Positions 8,223 to 18,140 of a stretch of DNA of 64,000 nt are shown here, one piece after another. Position 1 is the first letter of the stretch. The number at the start of each line of letters is the position of its first letter. The translations under genes were made by a program, and so were the position numbers. Under the pieces are notes generated by a model that saw only the letters and a list, made by a program, of their open reading frames with translations, was not told where the DNA came from and did no database searches. The DNA comes from Draconibacterium sp. (GTDB lineage: Bacteria > Bacteroidota > Bacteroidia > Bacteroidales > Prolixibacteraceae). The stretch spans positions 7,647-71,646 of the forward strand of contig JADIYN010000025.1 in the NCBI GenBank assembly GCA_016705335.1, given 5' to 3'.

Positions 8223-9028
8223 ATGCAAATGATTTAAAAAAGGTAGTGAGAGAAAAATACGGTTCAATTGCAGGTCAAAGTTTTCTGTTACAAAAACAAG
8301 GTTGCTGTGGCACTGATAATTGCTGTGATGAATTGGGATTCAGTATGATTGGTGACGATTATAAAAATATAAAAGGTTATAATAAAGATGCTGATTTGGG
8401 TTTAGGTTGCGGTATCCCCACACAGTTTGCCGAAATAAAACCCGGTGATCATGTTCTTGATTTGGGAAGTGGTGCAGGAAACGACTGTTTTGTGGCAAGA
8501 TCCATTGTAGGTGATTCAGGAAAGGTTACAGGTTTGGATTTTACCGATGCAATGATTACCAAAGCCATCGAAAACAACAAAAAACTTGGTTTTTCGAACA
8601 TTGAATTTGTGAAAGGCGATATTGAAGAAATGCCTTTGCCTGACAATAATTTTGATATTGTGCTCTCAAACTGTGTGTTAAATCTGGTTCCCAATAAAAC
8701 AAAAGCATTTAAAGAAATAATGCGGGTTTTAAAGTTCGGCGGTCATTTTTGTGTTTCCGATGTTGTATTAAAAGGACAGTTACCCGAAAAACTTCAAAAA
8801 GATGCGGAGATGTATGCAGGTTGTGTGTCGGGAGCTGTAGGAATTGATGAATATCTGCAAATTATAAAAACGACGGGTTTTGAGAATATAGTTATTCACA
8901 AACAAAAAGAAATAACAATTCCTACAGATATTCTTTCTAAATATTTGAATTCAGAAGAAATTAAAGAATTTAAACAGCAGGAAACAGGAATTTTCAGTAT
9001 TACAATTTCAGCAGATAAACAATTATAA
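8219..9028 (+). CDS. arsM: Arsenite S-adenosylmethionine methyltransferase
   Basis: Methylates As(III) stepwise with SAM, giving methylated and volatile arsenicals. The SAM-binding Rossmann core begins VLDLGSGAGNDC (residues 79-90) with the acidic residue in VTGLDFT. The three conserved arsenic-binding cysteines are present as C64 (GLGCGIP), C152 (SNCVLNL) and C202 (YAGCVSGA). The N-terminus carries an extra cysteine cluster GCCGTDNCC (28-36). The 269 residues are the usual length and the frame is intact. It is placed between reductase and efflux pump, so the cell can both export and methylate arsenite. Confidence 0.94.
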   Translation: MNANDLKKVVREKYGSIAGQSFLLQKQGCCGTDNCCDELGFSMIGDDYKNIKGYNKDADLGLGCGIPTQFAEIKPGDHVLDLGSGAGNDCFVARSIVGDSGKVTGLDFTDAMITKAIENNKKLGFSNIEFVKGDIEEMPLPDNNFDIVLSNCVLNLVPNKTKAFKEIMRVLKFGGHFCVSDVVLKGQLPEKLQKDAEMYAGCVSGAVGIDEYLQIIKTTGFENIVIHKQKEITIPTDILSKYLNSEEIKEFKQQETGIFSITISADKQL

Positions 9029-9039
9029 TTCAAACTTTT

Positions 9040-10117
9040 ATGCCGTCAAAAAAACGATTAAAATTTTTGGACAGATATCTCACATTGTGGATTTTCCTCG
9101 CCATGTTCATTGGTGTTTTTATGGGCTGGGCAAGTCCGCAAGTAGCTGAATTCTGGAATAATATGTCGAGTGGTACAACTAATATTCCTATTGCAATTGG
9201 ATTGATTGTGATGATGTATCCGCCGCTGGCAAAAGTTAAATACGAAGAATTGGGAGATGTTTTTCGCAATACGAAAGTTCTTGGTCTTTCGTTGTTTCAA
9301 AACTGGGTTCTCGGACCGGTTCTTATGTTTACGCTGGCAATCATTTTTTTTAAATTATTTCCGGGCGAAAACAATGCTAACCTGCCATATATGTATGGTA
9401 TTATCATAATTGGTTTGGCTCGTTGTATTGCCATGGTAATTGTTTGGAATGATTTGGCCAAAGGCGATACTCAGTATGCTGCCGGACTAGTTGCATTTAA
9501 TTCGGTTTTTCAGGTATTGTTTTTTGCTGTTTATGCATTTGTTTTCATTGCTGTTCTGCCAGCCTGGTTTGGCGTACCAGTTAATGAAACTGTTTCGCAA
9601 ATTACAATGGGCGCTATTGCAAAAAGTGTGTTTATTTATTTGGGAATACCAATGATTGCCGGATTTTTGACAAGGTTTGTGCTTACACGCATTAAAGACA
9701 AAACCTGGTACGAAACCCGGTTTATACCCAAAATCAGCCCGCTTACACTTATCGCGCTGCTCTTTACAATTGTGGTTATGTTTTCATTAAAAGGTGATTA
9801 CATAATTAAAATTCCGATGGATGTTGTTTTAATTGCGTTGCCTTTACTGCTTTATTTTGTAATAATGTTCTTTACTTCATTTTTATGAGTAAAAAATTGG
9901 CGCTGATTACCAGCAATCAACAACACTGGCATTTACAGCAGCAAGTAATAATTTCGAATTGGCAATTGCCGTTTCGATAGCTATTTTCGGAATTGATTCA
10001 GGAGAGGCATTTGCTGGTGTTATCGGGCCACTTGTTGAAGTGCCGGTAATGATTGCACTTGTAAATGTTGCTCTTTATTTTAAAAGAAAATACTTTCCTG
10101 AAAAAGCAGACTTTTGA
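9040..10117 (+). CDS. acr3: Arsenite efflux permease ACR3 family, one frameshift
   Basis: Exports arsenite across the inner membrane. About ten hydrophobic segments; family signatures PLAKVKYEEL, FQNWVLGPVLMF, GLARCIAMVIVWNDLAKGD (with the conserved Cys, here C130) and the restored C-terminal part with SNNFELAIAVSIAIFGIDSG and GPLVEVPVMI. The frame breaks near 9880-9897, in T5 and A6 runs; on the other side the protein continues as GADYQQSTTLAFTAASNNFE to a stop at 10117. Restored length about 358 residues, as usual. The start lies 11 bases after the arsM stop. Last gene of the ars operon. Confidence 0.92.
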
Positions 10118-10202
10118 TTAAAAGAAAGGTTAATGCCACACTCATTTTGTTAATATTGAAAAAAAAACAATCAAATTCAGAATATTCAAAAAGTTTTGCA
10201 TA

Positions 10203-10211
10203 TACATTTGC
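10203..10211 (+). promoter_or_regulatory. -7 promoter element of the DUF1573 gene
   Basis: TACATTTGC matches TAnnTTTGY exactly, 60 bases before the start codon at 10271. It rules out the longer reading from TTG at 10196. Confidence 0.5.
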
Positions 10212-10270
10212 AATCAATTGAAGATGATATAGGTTTAGGTTCAATTATTAAAAAAATTAAATATAAAATT

Positions 10271-10660
10271 ATGAAGACATTTCTTTTCTCCGCTATTCTG
10301 TTGATTGCAGTTGCATTTAATGGTAAAGCACAAACAGCCGATTCAACGCTTGTAATAAATTTTGAAAGTACTGTACACGATTACGGAACAATAGAGCAGG
10401 GTGGCGACGGAACTTATGAATTTAAGTTTACCAATGACGGAAAATCACCTTTGATTCTTAGTAATGTTCGTTCATCATGCGGTTGTACTGTGCCCAGTTG
10501 GACAAAAGAACCAGTTGCTCCCGGAAAAGATGGTTCAATAAAAGTTGTGTATAATACTCACAATGTTGGTAATTTCAGCAAAACAATTACAGTGAGTTCA
10601 AATGCAAAAAATTCTGAAGTGGTTTTACAGATCAAAGGAAATGTAACAAAAACAGAGTAG
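10271..10660 (+). CDS. DUF1573 secreted Ig-like protein
   Basis: A small exported protein of 129 residues. The signal peptide is MKTFLFSAILLIAVAFNGKAQ, followed by the DUF1573 core: HDYGTIEQGGDGTYEFKFTN, the SSCGCTVPSW motif, PGKDGSIKVVYNTH and GNFSKTITVSSN. DUF1573 is an immunoglobulin-like beta-sandwich related to ASH/MSP domains, abundant in Bacteroidota and of unknown function. The start codon was chosen because it opens the signal peptide and follows the promoter at 10203. It is monocistronic and ends at a strong terminator. Confidence 0.88.
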   Translation: MKTFLFSAILLIAVAFNGKAQTADSTLVINFESTVHDYGTIEQGGDGTYEFKFTNDGKSPLILSNVRSSCGCTVPSWTKEPVAPGKDGSIKVVYNTHNVGNFSKTITVSSNAKNSEVVLQIKGNVTKTE

Positions 10661-10687
10661 TAAATTTTTATATTGAAAATATGGAAA

Positions 10688-10722
10688 GAGGCTGTCGGTA
10701 AATTTCGGACAGCCTCTTTTTT
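10688..10722 (+). terminator. Rho-independent terminator after the DUF1573 gene
   Basis: Perfect 9-base arms GAGGCTGTC / GACAGCCTC with an 11-base loop, followed by six T. It touches the stop codon of the convergent carbamoyltransferase gene. Confidence 0.85.
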
Positions 10723-11719
10723 ATGCCAATGTCGCAACAATCACCGCTTTTATTGTATGTAAGCGGTTTTCAGCCTGATCAAATACTATTGATGATTCAC
10801 TTTCAAAAACTTCTTCGGTAACTTCCATTGCTTCAATTCCGAATTGCTTAAAAATGTCATCACCAACTTTTGTTTCGCGGTTGTGAAAAGCTGGAAGACA
10901 GTGGAGGAATTTTACATTTTGATTTCCTGTAAGTTCCATCGTTTTTTTGTTGACCTGATAGGGTAGAAGTAATTTTATCCGTTCTGCCCAAACTTCATTA
11001 GGTTCGCCCATCGAAACCCAAACATCGGTATAAAGAAAGTCACAATCTTTAACGGCTTCATCAACATTTTCAGTAATGGTAATTTTAGCGCCGGTTTGAT
11101 TTGCAATTTGATTGCAAAGTGCTTGTAATTCGTCTGCCGGCTGGTATTGTTTTGGTGCCGCTGCCCTAAAATCCATACCCAGTTTCGCAGCTCCCACCAT
11201 TAACGAATTTCCCATATTGTTATGTGCATCGCCAAGGTAGCAGAATTTAATTTGCGAAAGTGGTTTTTCAATATGTTCCTGCATTGTCAGAAAATCGGCT
11301 AAAATCTGGGTTGGATGAAACTCATTTGTTAATCCGTTCCAAACCGGAACACCTGCATATTTCCCAAGTTCTTCAACAATATTTTGCCCATATCCACGGT
11401 ATTCTATTGCGTCATACATTCGACCCAAAACGCGTGCTGTATCTTTCATCGATTCTTTTTGTCCGATTTGTGAACCCGATGGTCCGAGGTAGGTAACATT
11501 TGCACCCTGATCAAAAGCAGCAACCTCAAAAGCACAGCGTGTACGTGTTGATGCTTTTTCAAATATCAGCGCAATATTTTTTCCCTTCAATTGCTGCTTT
11601 TCAGTTCCGTCCTTTTTTTCCTTTTTCAACGAAGCTGATAATTCAAGCAAATAGTTGATTTCTTCAGGTGTAAAATCAAGTAATTTCAGGAAATTTCGAT
11701 TTTTTAAATTGATTGTCAT
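10721..11719 (-). CDS. argF/arcB: Ornithine carbamoyltransferase
   Basis: Converts ornithine and carbamoyl phosphate to citrulline, or the reverse in arginine fermentation. The carbamoyl-phosphate motif STRTRCAFE is at about residues 56-64, FHPTQILADF at 133-142, the ornithine loop VWVSMGE at about 230, and the catalytic HCLPAFHN in the C-terminal domain. Length 332 residues, intact. The neighbour carbamate kinase upstream on the same strand (gap 103 bases) suggests a catabolic, ATP-yielding role as in the arginine deiminase pathway, although no arginine deiminase gene is in the window. An anabolic ArgF cannot be excluded from sequence. Confidence 0.92.
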   Translation of the reverse strand: MTINLKNRNFLKLLDFTPEEINYLLELSASLKKEKKDGTEKQQLKGKNIALIFEKASTRTRCAFEVAAFDQGANVTYLGPSGSQIGQKESMKDTARVLGRMYDAIEYRGYGQNIVEELGKYAGVPVWNGLTNEFHPTQILADFLTMQEHIEKPLSQIKFCYLGDAHNNMGNSLMVGAAKLGMDFRAAAPKQYQPADELQALCNQIANQTGAKITITENVDEAVKDCDFLYTDVWVSMGEPNEVWAERIKLLLPYQVNKKTMELTGNQNVKFLHCLPAFHNRETKVGDDIFKQFGIEAMEVTEEVFESESSIVFDQAENRLHTIKAVIVATLA

Positions 11720-11744
11720 ATATTTTAGTTTAAAGTTTCGAGTC

Positions 11745-11822
11745 TAAAGTTCAAAGAGTGGTCATTAGTCATTCATTTCCTAATTCTCGCATTTATTTTA
11801 GCATTCACGCATTATTCATTCT
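11745..11822. repeat. Short phased repeats between arcC and the carbamoyltransferase gene
   Basis: Contains GTCATTAGTCATTCATT, GCATT and CATTCTT units repeated with small changes, the same low-complexity style as the arsR-arsC gap. No gene or terminator is evident. Confidence 0.45.
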
Positions 11823-12778
11823 TTAGTTCTCATACTCCATTGTAATTTTTGAACCGAAGGATTTGTCTTCCAGTTTTTTTGCTTCAGTTATAACACTTTT
11901 TTTACCGCCGTTTTTTATAAAATTCAAACTCGCCAGTATTTTAGGTTTCATTGTTCCTTCTGCAAAAGTACCGGCTTCCATGTATTTTACAGTATCGTTA
12001 TAGTCCAGAAATTCAAGTTTTTCCTGCGTGGGTAAGCCAAAATCTTTATAAATGAAGGAGACATCGGTTAAAACATAAAATTCATCAGCGTTAATGTTAG
12101 TTGCCAAAAGGCTCGAAGCCATATCTTTATCAATAACAGCATCAACAGTTCTTACATTTTTTTCATCATCAAAATAAACCGGAATCCCGCCTCCACCTGC
12201 AGCAATAACTATATTCCCGTTTTGAACAAGTAATTGAATGGTTTCCCTGTTAATTATTTGCAATGGAACCGGAGATGGAACCACCCTTTGAAAACTGTTT
12301 TCGTGTTTTGTTGACGGTTTAAAACCCAGTTGTGTTCTTTTGCAAGTCTGTCGGTTTCTGTTTTATTGTAAATTTTACCAATTCGTTTTAATGGATTCTG
12401 AAATGCCGGATCGTTTTGATTTACTTCAACTAAAGTTACCATCGTAATCACATTTTTCTTTATTCCGTGTTTGTTGAGCACATTTCGCATCATTCGCTCA
12501 ATCATATAACCAATTCCTCCCTGCGAGTCGGCAACACAAATATCAAGTGGCATCGCCGGAACATTATACAATTGAGAACCTGCATCGTTGCGGAGTAAAA
12601 TATTTCCAACTTGCGGTCCATTACCGTGGGTAATTACAAGTTCGTACCCGTCGTTTATCAAATGAACAAGGTTTTCCAGAGTTTCAGTAGCATTTTGCTC
12701 CTGTTGTTCAATGGTTCCTGATTCATTTTCTCTCAAAATGGCATTTCCTCCAAAAGCTATTACCGCAAGTTTTTTCAT
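11823..12778 (-). CDS. arcC: Carbamate kinase, one frameshift
   Basis: Makes ATP and carbamate from carbamoyl phosphate and ADP. Family signatures: AVIAFGGNAIL at the N-terminus, LVITHGNGPQVGNILLRND, DICVADSQGGIGYMI, IVIAAGGGGIPVYF and VDAVIDKDMASSLLA, and a C-terminal EAGTFAEGTMKPK. The frame breaks near 12285, in an AAAGGG stretch; one added base joins TKTVF to VVPSPVPLQII. Restored length about 318 residues, the normal size. It forms a likely operon with the ornithine carbamoyltransferase gene downstream, giving the last two steps of arginine fermentation. Confidence 0.92.
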
Positions 12779-12877
12779 TTCAATATTATTTTAATTAAAA
12801 TATATCTGTTAACCGAAAAATTTCGTTCTCTAAATTAACAGTTTCATCATTTTTTCAACTCAATTTGTACAAATCAA

Positions 12878-12886
12878 ACAAACATA
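12878..12886 (-). promoter_or_regulatory. -7 promoter element of arcC
   Basis: Minus-strand TATGTTTGT matches TAnnTTTGY exactly, about 100 bases upstream of the arcC start codon. No -33 box at ideal spacing. Confidence 0.45.
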
Positions 12887-13100
12887 AAAATTAACTTTGA
12901 TAAAATTAATGTGTTTTTATCAGTTTTTGAATGTGTATATAGTTATAAAACAGTAGGTTAAATTAGGTTTGATGAATTAATTCTTTATAATAAGGCAAAT
13001 GACTTCAATTTGTAATCAGAAGTGTATATTTATTAACAATTTTTTCTTTATAGGTTTGTTGAAAGGAATAATTCCCAATCCAAACCTTAGTTTTTTTAAT

Positions 13101-13109
13101 TAAATTTGC
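13101..13109 (+). promoter_or_regulatory. -7 promoter element of ftsK
   Basis: TAAATTTGC matches TAnnTTTGY exactly, 27 bases before the ftsK start codon. Confidence 0.5.
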
Positions 13110-13136
13110 GCCTTGATTTTCAATAATTATCAATAA

Positions 13137-15559
13137 ATGGCATCGAAAAACATAAAGCCGGCTGAAACGTCACAGAAAAAGAAAGTAGCCAAAGTTCCTT
13201 TTTTTAGAAATGAAAAATTCAGGTTTATCCTTGGGTTTATCATATTTGTTGTTGCCATATATTTGTTAATATCCTTTGTTTCATTCCTGTTTTTTGGTGC
13301 AGCCGATCAAAGTAAATTAGATTTGAGTTTGAAAGAACTGGTATTAAACCGTGAAATAAATGTGCAAAACAAAGCCGGAAAAACCGGGGCATATCTTTCT
13401 GAATTAATTATCAATAAAGGTTTTGGAATTGCTTCATTCTTAATTGTATATATTTTGGCAGTCGCCGGATTGCGGATTATCAGCCGTAATTTTGTAAGAT
13501 TTCGCAAAAATTTCGTTTACAGCCTTATTACGTTAATATGGTTTTCACTTGCTTTAGGTTTGATTTTTACAAAATCAGAAGAAGGTTCATTTATTTATTG
13601 GGGAGGAAGATACGGTTATGTATTAAGTACCTGGATGAGTTCGATGATTGGTTTTGTGGGTATGATTTTCGTTTTGTTGATTACCGGAATTACATTAGTT
13701 ATAATCAGGTTTGAAAACTCTTATTCAACCTTTAAAAAATTGCTGAGTCAGAAACCGAGGATTAGAAGAGAGAAAGTAAAAGCAGAAGATGATGGAGATG
13801 ACGATGAAATTTTTGAGAAAGGAAAAGAAATTGTACTTCAGGATAAAACCATTTCGAAAGTAATAGAAGAAGGCGACGTTGTTAAAGCAATTTTTGAGCC
13901 CGATGACGATGATGACGACTTGGAAGAACTCGGCATGGAAATAGAACGAGAAGTAAGGCCTGAAAGAATTGAAGCAGATGAAAAAATTGCCGATGAAGAG
14001 TTGGATATGACAGTAGCTTCGAGACAAAGCGATGATGATACCGATGAAAAGTATGGAGAAGGAATGGAAGAATACGACCCAACTTTGGATTTATCAGGTT
14101 TCAAATTTCCTACTATCGAACTGCTTGAGGACCACAAATCGGGAAATGCAGAGGTTACAAACGAAGAGCTGATTTCGAACAAAAATAAAATTGTAGAAAC
14201 GCTGAGGCATTATAAAATTGAGATTACAAAAATCAGGGCTACAATTGGGCCAACAATAACTTTATATGAAATTGTACCTGCCCCCGGTATCCGAATAGCA
14301 AAAATCAAAAATCTTGAAGATGATATTGCTTTGAGCCTTTCTGCGCTTGGAATCAGGATAATAGCGCCAATTCCCGGACGTGGTACAATTGGTATTGAAG
14401 TGCCAAACCAAAATCCAGAGGTGGTTTCGATGCGTTCGATAATAAGTTCAAAGAAATTTCAGGAGTCAACCGCCGAACTTCCTATCGCATTGGGCAAAAC
14501 CATTTCAAGCGAAACTTATATGTTCGATCTGGTGAAAATGCCGCATATTTTGGTTGCAGGTTCCACGGTACAAGGTAAATCGCTTGGGGTAAATGTTATA
14601 ATTACCTCGCTTTTATAAAAAACACCCGCCGAATTGAAGTTTGTTTTCATCGACCCAAAAAGGTGGAATTAAACCTTTATTCAATTATCGAAAAACATTA
14701 CCTGGCTAAGTTGCCAAATGAGGAAGAACCGGTAATCACAAATATTCAGAAAGTAAAATATACGCTTTCGTCCATAAATATTGAAATGGACAGCCGCTAT
14801 GATTTGCTGAAAAAAGCGCACACACGTAACATAAAAGAATACAACAAGAAATTCACAAGCCGTCGCCTGAACCCGATGAAAGGGCACAAATATATGCCAT
14901 ACATTGTGGTTATAATCGATGAGTTTGCTGATTTAATTATGACGGCCGGAAAAGAAATTGAATTGCCAATCGCACGTATTGCCCAGTTGGCAAGGGCAGT
15001 TGGGATTCACATGATTATTGCCACTCAACGGCCTTCTGTTACTATTATTACAGGTGTTATAAAAGCAAATTTCCCTGCTCGAATCGCATTTAAAGTTGCA
15101 TCAATGATCGACTCTCGGACGATTCTCGATCAACCAGGTGCAAAACCAGTTGATCGGAAAAGGAGATATGTTGATTTCCGCAAACAGCGACATTACCCGT
15201 GTGCAATGTGCTTTTGTCGATACCCCGGAAGTTGAAAAGGTTTGTTCATTTATTGCCGAACAACGTGGTTTCCCAACTGCATTTTGCTGCCTGAATTTGA
15301 AGGCGATGAAGAAGGCGGCACAAGTCCGGGCGATGTTGATTTGCACAATACAGATGACATGTTTGAGGATTGCGCAAGGGTAGTAGTGATGAGCCAAATC
15401 GGTTCGACTTCAATGATTCAACGGAAATTTGCAATTGGATACAATCGGGCTGGGCGAATTATGGATCAGTTGGAAAAAGCCGGGATAGTTGGCCCAAGTG
15501 AAGGCAGCAAAGCACGGCAGGTGTTGATTCAAGACGAATATACTTTGGAAAAATATTGA
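13137..15559 (+). CDS. ftsK: DNA translocase FtsK/SpoIIIE, three frameshifts
   Basis: A membrane-anchored ATPase that pumps DNA through the division septum and helps resolve chromosome dimers with XerCD. The N-terminus has four membrane segments (about 30-55, 100-115, 130-150, 170-195), then an acidic linker (about 215-330), the FtsK alpha and motor domains, and a C-terminal winged helix (FAIGYNRAGRIMDQLEKAGI) that reads the KOPS-type sites. The P-loop reads AGSTVQGKS, where the usual residue before QGKS is Gly; Walker B is VVIIDEFADL. Breaks lie near 14618, 15150 (A4 run) and 15285 (T4 run). Restored length about 807 residues. An essential gene broken three times points to sequence error. 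Confidence 0.93.
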
Positions 15560-15582
15560 ACAGTTTAAATTAAAAACACATA

Positions 15583-16229
15583 ATGAGAATATTTTTTTTA
15601 CAAGCGCAATTTTATTGATTGCCATTTTTTCAAGCACAACAAGATCCAAAAGCAAAAAGTATTTTGGATGAAGTGAGCGGAAAAACAAAAACTTTTAAAA
15701 TAATTTTGGCTGATTTTTCCTTTTCGATGGAAAACAAGGCAATGTCGATTAACGAAAAAATGAAGGTACAATCAAATTGAAAGGGCAGAAATATGTGGTT
15801 GATCTTCCGGGTGCAGGCGTGAAAGTTTATTCCGATGGGAAAAGTAGTTGGAATTATATGAAACAAGGTAACCAGGTTACAATTTCATCAATCGAAGATT
15901 CGGGCAGCGAATTAATGGATCCTTCATCGCTTTTCAGTATATATGAAAAAGGGTTTGTTTCGAAATTTGTGGCAGAGAAAACTGTGGGCGGAAAAGCAGT
16001 TTATCAGATTGATTTATTCCCCGACAAAAAAGAATTTGACGTCTCAAAAATCACAATCGAAATTGATAAAGCAACAATGATGATCAAATCGGCGCAATTA
16101 TTTGGCACCGATGGAAATGTATATGGAATTGTTGTTAAAAAAATGGAAACCAACAAAGAATTTTCTGATTCTGATTTTGTTTTCGATTCAAAGAAGTTCC
16201 CAGATGTTGAGGTTATTGATTTGCGGTAA
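15583..16229 (+). CDS. LolA-like outer membrane lipoprotein carrier, frameshifted N-terminal part
   Basis: A periplasmic protein of the LolA fold, which shields lipid anchors on their way to the outer membrane. The restored product has a signal peptide (MRIFF, then TSAILLIAIF) and then QAQQDPKAKSILDEVSGKTK, SWNYMKQGNQVTISS, SSLFSIYEKGF and IEIDKATMMIKSAQLF, with LolA-type spacing. Frame breaks occur near 15597 (T8 run), 15630 (T run) and 15763 (A6 run). About 215 residues. The gene directly after ftsK is a LolA-like gene in many Bacteroidota, which agrees with this call. Confidence 0.8.
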
Positions 16230-16238
16230 TGTAAAATA

Positions 16239-16279
16239 AGCCCCCTCTAACTCCTCCGCCAGTTGGCGGAGAGGATAAG
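16239..16279. repeat. REP-like palindromic element between convergent genes
   Basis: AGCCCCCTCTAACTC followed by the hairpin CTCCGCC-AGTT-GGCGGAG (16254-16271). Extragenic palindromes with a CCCCTCTAACTCC lead are common in Bacteroidota genomes. It may also end transcription from both sides. Confidence 0.6.
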
Positions 16280-16340
16280 AAATTCGGAATATCAAGTATT
16301 TGGTATAAATCGCGTATGAGGCGAAACCAGCGTTCCTTAT

Positions 16341-18140
16341 TCATTCGACACATTCTGCAACGTTTTTCGGTATTTTGGAAAAACCACGGCCCAGGATATA
16401 AATCAAGGTATTTTCCATTATCAATTACTGCCAGATTATATCTTCCTGACGATTCAAATTTTTCGGCAACAATTTCCATGCTGTCGTAAGGAGAAATAAA
16501 GAATTCAGGCATATACATTATGTCTTTCACTTTAACCGAGTCGTACAAATCGGGTTCAAAAATCAGGTTTTTTACTTCCGATAGTTTTACCATTCCCTTC
16601 AAAATACCGTTTTCATCAACTACCGGAAACAGGTTTCTGTCAGATCTTGAAATTGCCTTCACCAAATCTCTTAAACTTGCAGAGGGCAGTAGAATTTCAA
16701 AATCAGTTTCAATCAATTGTTTTAGTTCCATTAACAAAAGCACAGCCTTATCTTTGTGATGCGTGATCAAGTCGCCGCTTTGCGCCAGGCGTTTTGTGTA
16801 AACCGAATGAGGTTCGAAGCGCATAATTGTAAGATATGCAACAGTTGCAGTAATCATCAGAGGCACAAACATTCCGTAACCCTTTGTCATTTCAACAGTT
16901 AAGAATATTCCCGTTAGTGGGGCGTGCATAACGGCAGCCATCATTCCGGCCATTCCTGCAATAGTAAAATTATCTTCCGGCAAACCTAATTTATATAAAG
17001 TGTTGAGCAATTTTACCAAAAAGAAACCGCCAATTGCACCCAGAAAAAGCGTTGGTGCAAAAATACCCCCAACACCGCCGGAACCGGTTGTAGCTGACAT
17101 CGCAAACACTTTGAAAATGAGGATTGCAGCAAGAAAAGCTAGCAAAACATAAGGATTGTTTTTGTATTCAAAAAACAATGAATTATTCAGCAAACTCTTT
17201 CCGGCACCGCTAAAAATTACCATAATACTTTTATATCCTTCGCCCCAAAGTGGAGGAAATATAAAAATCAGCAAACCAAGGATAAAACCACCGAACAATA
17301 ATCTGACGACCCAGTTTTTAATTGATGAAAATTTTGATTCGAGGTACATTGCAGATCGGGTAAAATAAAACCCCAAAAACCTGTAAAAATCCCGAGTAAA
17401 ATATAAAACCAAATATTGTTGATTTGAAATGGCGAAACATTTGTAAACCGCATCAATACACCCTCTCCCATAAAGAAAGAAGTAAATGCAGTGGCCGGAA
17501 ACCGCTGAAATAGAAGAGGCACCAAATAAGCCATTGTCAGGTCGATCATTAGCACTTCGAGGGTAAAAACTATTCCGGCAATTGGTGCGTTGAAAATCCC
17601 TGCAATTGCGCCTGCTGCGCCACACCCAACCATTAAGGTTACATACTTGTAATTGAGTTTGAAAATCCGCGCCAAATTGGACCCGATTGAAGCCCCGGTC
17701 AAAACTATTGGTGCTTCAGCTCCCACAGAACCGCCAAGTCCGATTGTCAGCGAACTTGCAATCATCGAACTGTATGAATTATGAGGTTTTAATTTGCTGT
17801 TTTTCTTTGAAATTGCAAACAGGATTTTTGCTACACCGTGCCCAATATTGTCTTTGATGATGAATTTAACAAAAAGCACCGTCAGGAAAATTCCGATCAT
17901 TGGATAAATCAGGTACCAGTAACTAATAGAATCAACGCTTACCCATTCTGTAATTTTTACTTCAACAAAATGGATGAGGTTTTTGAGGGTCAGCGCCGAC
18001 AAGCCTGTTAATAACCCAATAAAAAGACTTAACAGATAAATAAAATTTTTCTCTGGAATGTGGGCTATCCGCCAAACAACTGCTTTGTTTATCCAGTTAT
18101 TTGAGTTGCGGAGCCAAATTATTTTAAACGTGCGAAACAT
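16341..18140 (-). CDS. ClC-family chloride channel/antiporter with CBS domains, two frameshifts
   Basis: A ClC-type anion channel or proton antiporter of the inner membrane with a cytoplasmic CBS pair. Signatures are GLGGSVGAEAP (gating glutamate kept, though GREGP is usual), GCGAAGAIAGIFNAPIAG, and the later GSGGVGGIFAPTLFLGA and AGMAGMMAAVMHAPLTG. The CBS pair begins LRDLVKAISRSDRNLFPVVD. Breaks lie near 17360, splitting GFYFTRSAMY, and near 16415, after NGKYL; with the second repaired the protein ends at 16341, otherwise at 16213. Restored length about 600 residues. It overlaps the upstream paralogue by 17 bases, so both are one operon. Confidence 0.88.

Larger units (their letters stand above)
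12779..13136. other. Divergent intergenic region arcC / ftsK
   Basis: A 358-base AT-rich region with the arcC promoter element at 12878-12886 (minus) and the ftsK element at 13101-13109 (plus). I see no small gene or RNA in it. Confidence 0.6.

Noticed and set aside
10196..10270. Longer N-terminus of the DUF1573 protein from a TTG codon
   Set aside because: It would sit before the TAnnTTTGY promoter at 10203 and hides the signal peptide that begins at 10271.
13725..14182. Serine-rich open frames on the minus strand
   Set aside because: They lie opposite the acidic linker of FtsK, where GAT/GAA-rich codons avoid stops in reverse; no homology is seen.
13137..15559. Programmed frameshifting as explanation for the split ftsK and other genes
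   Set aside because: The breaks differ in place and direction, occur in some 25 unrelated genes and lack slippery-site plus hairpin structure; sequence error explains them better.
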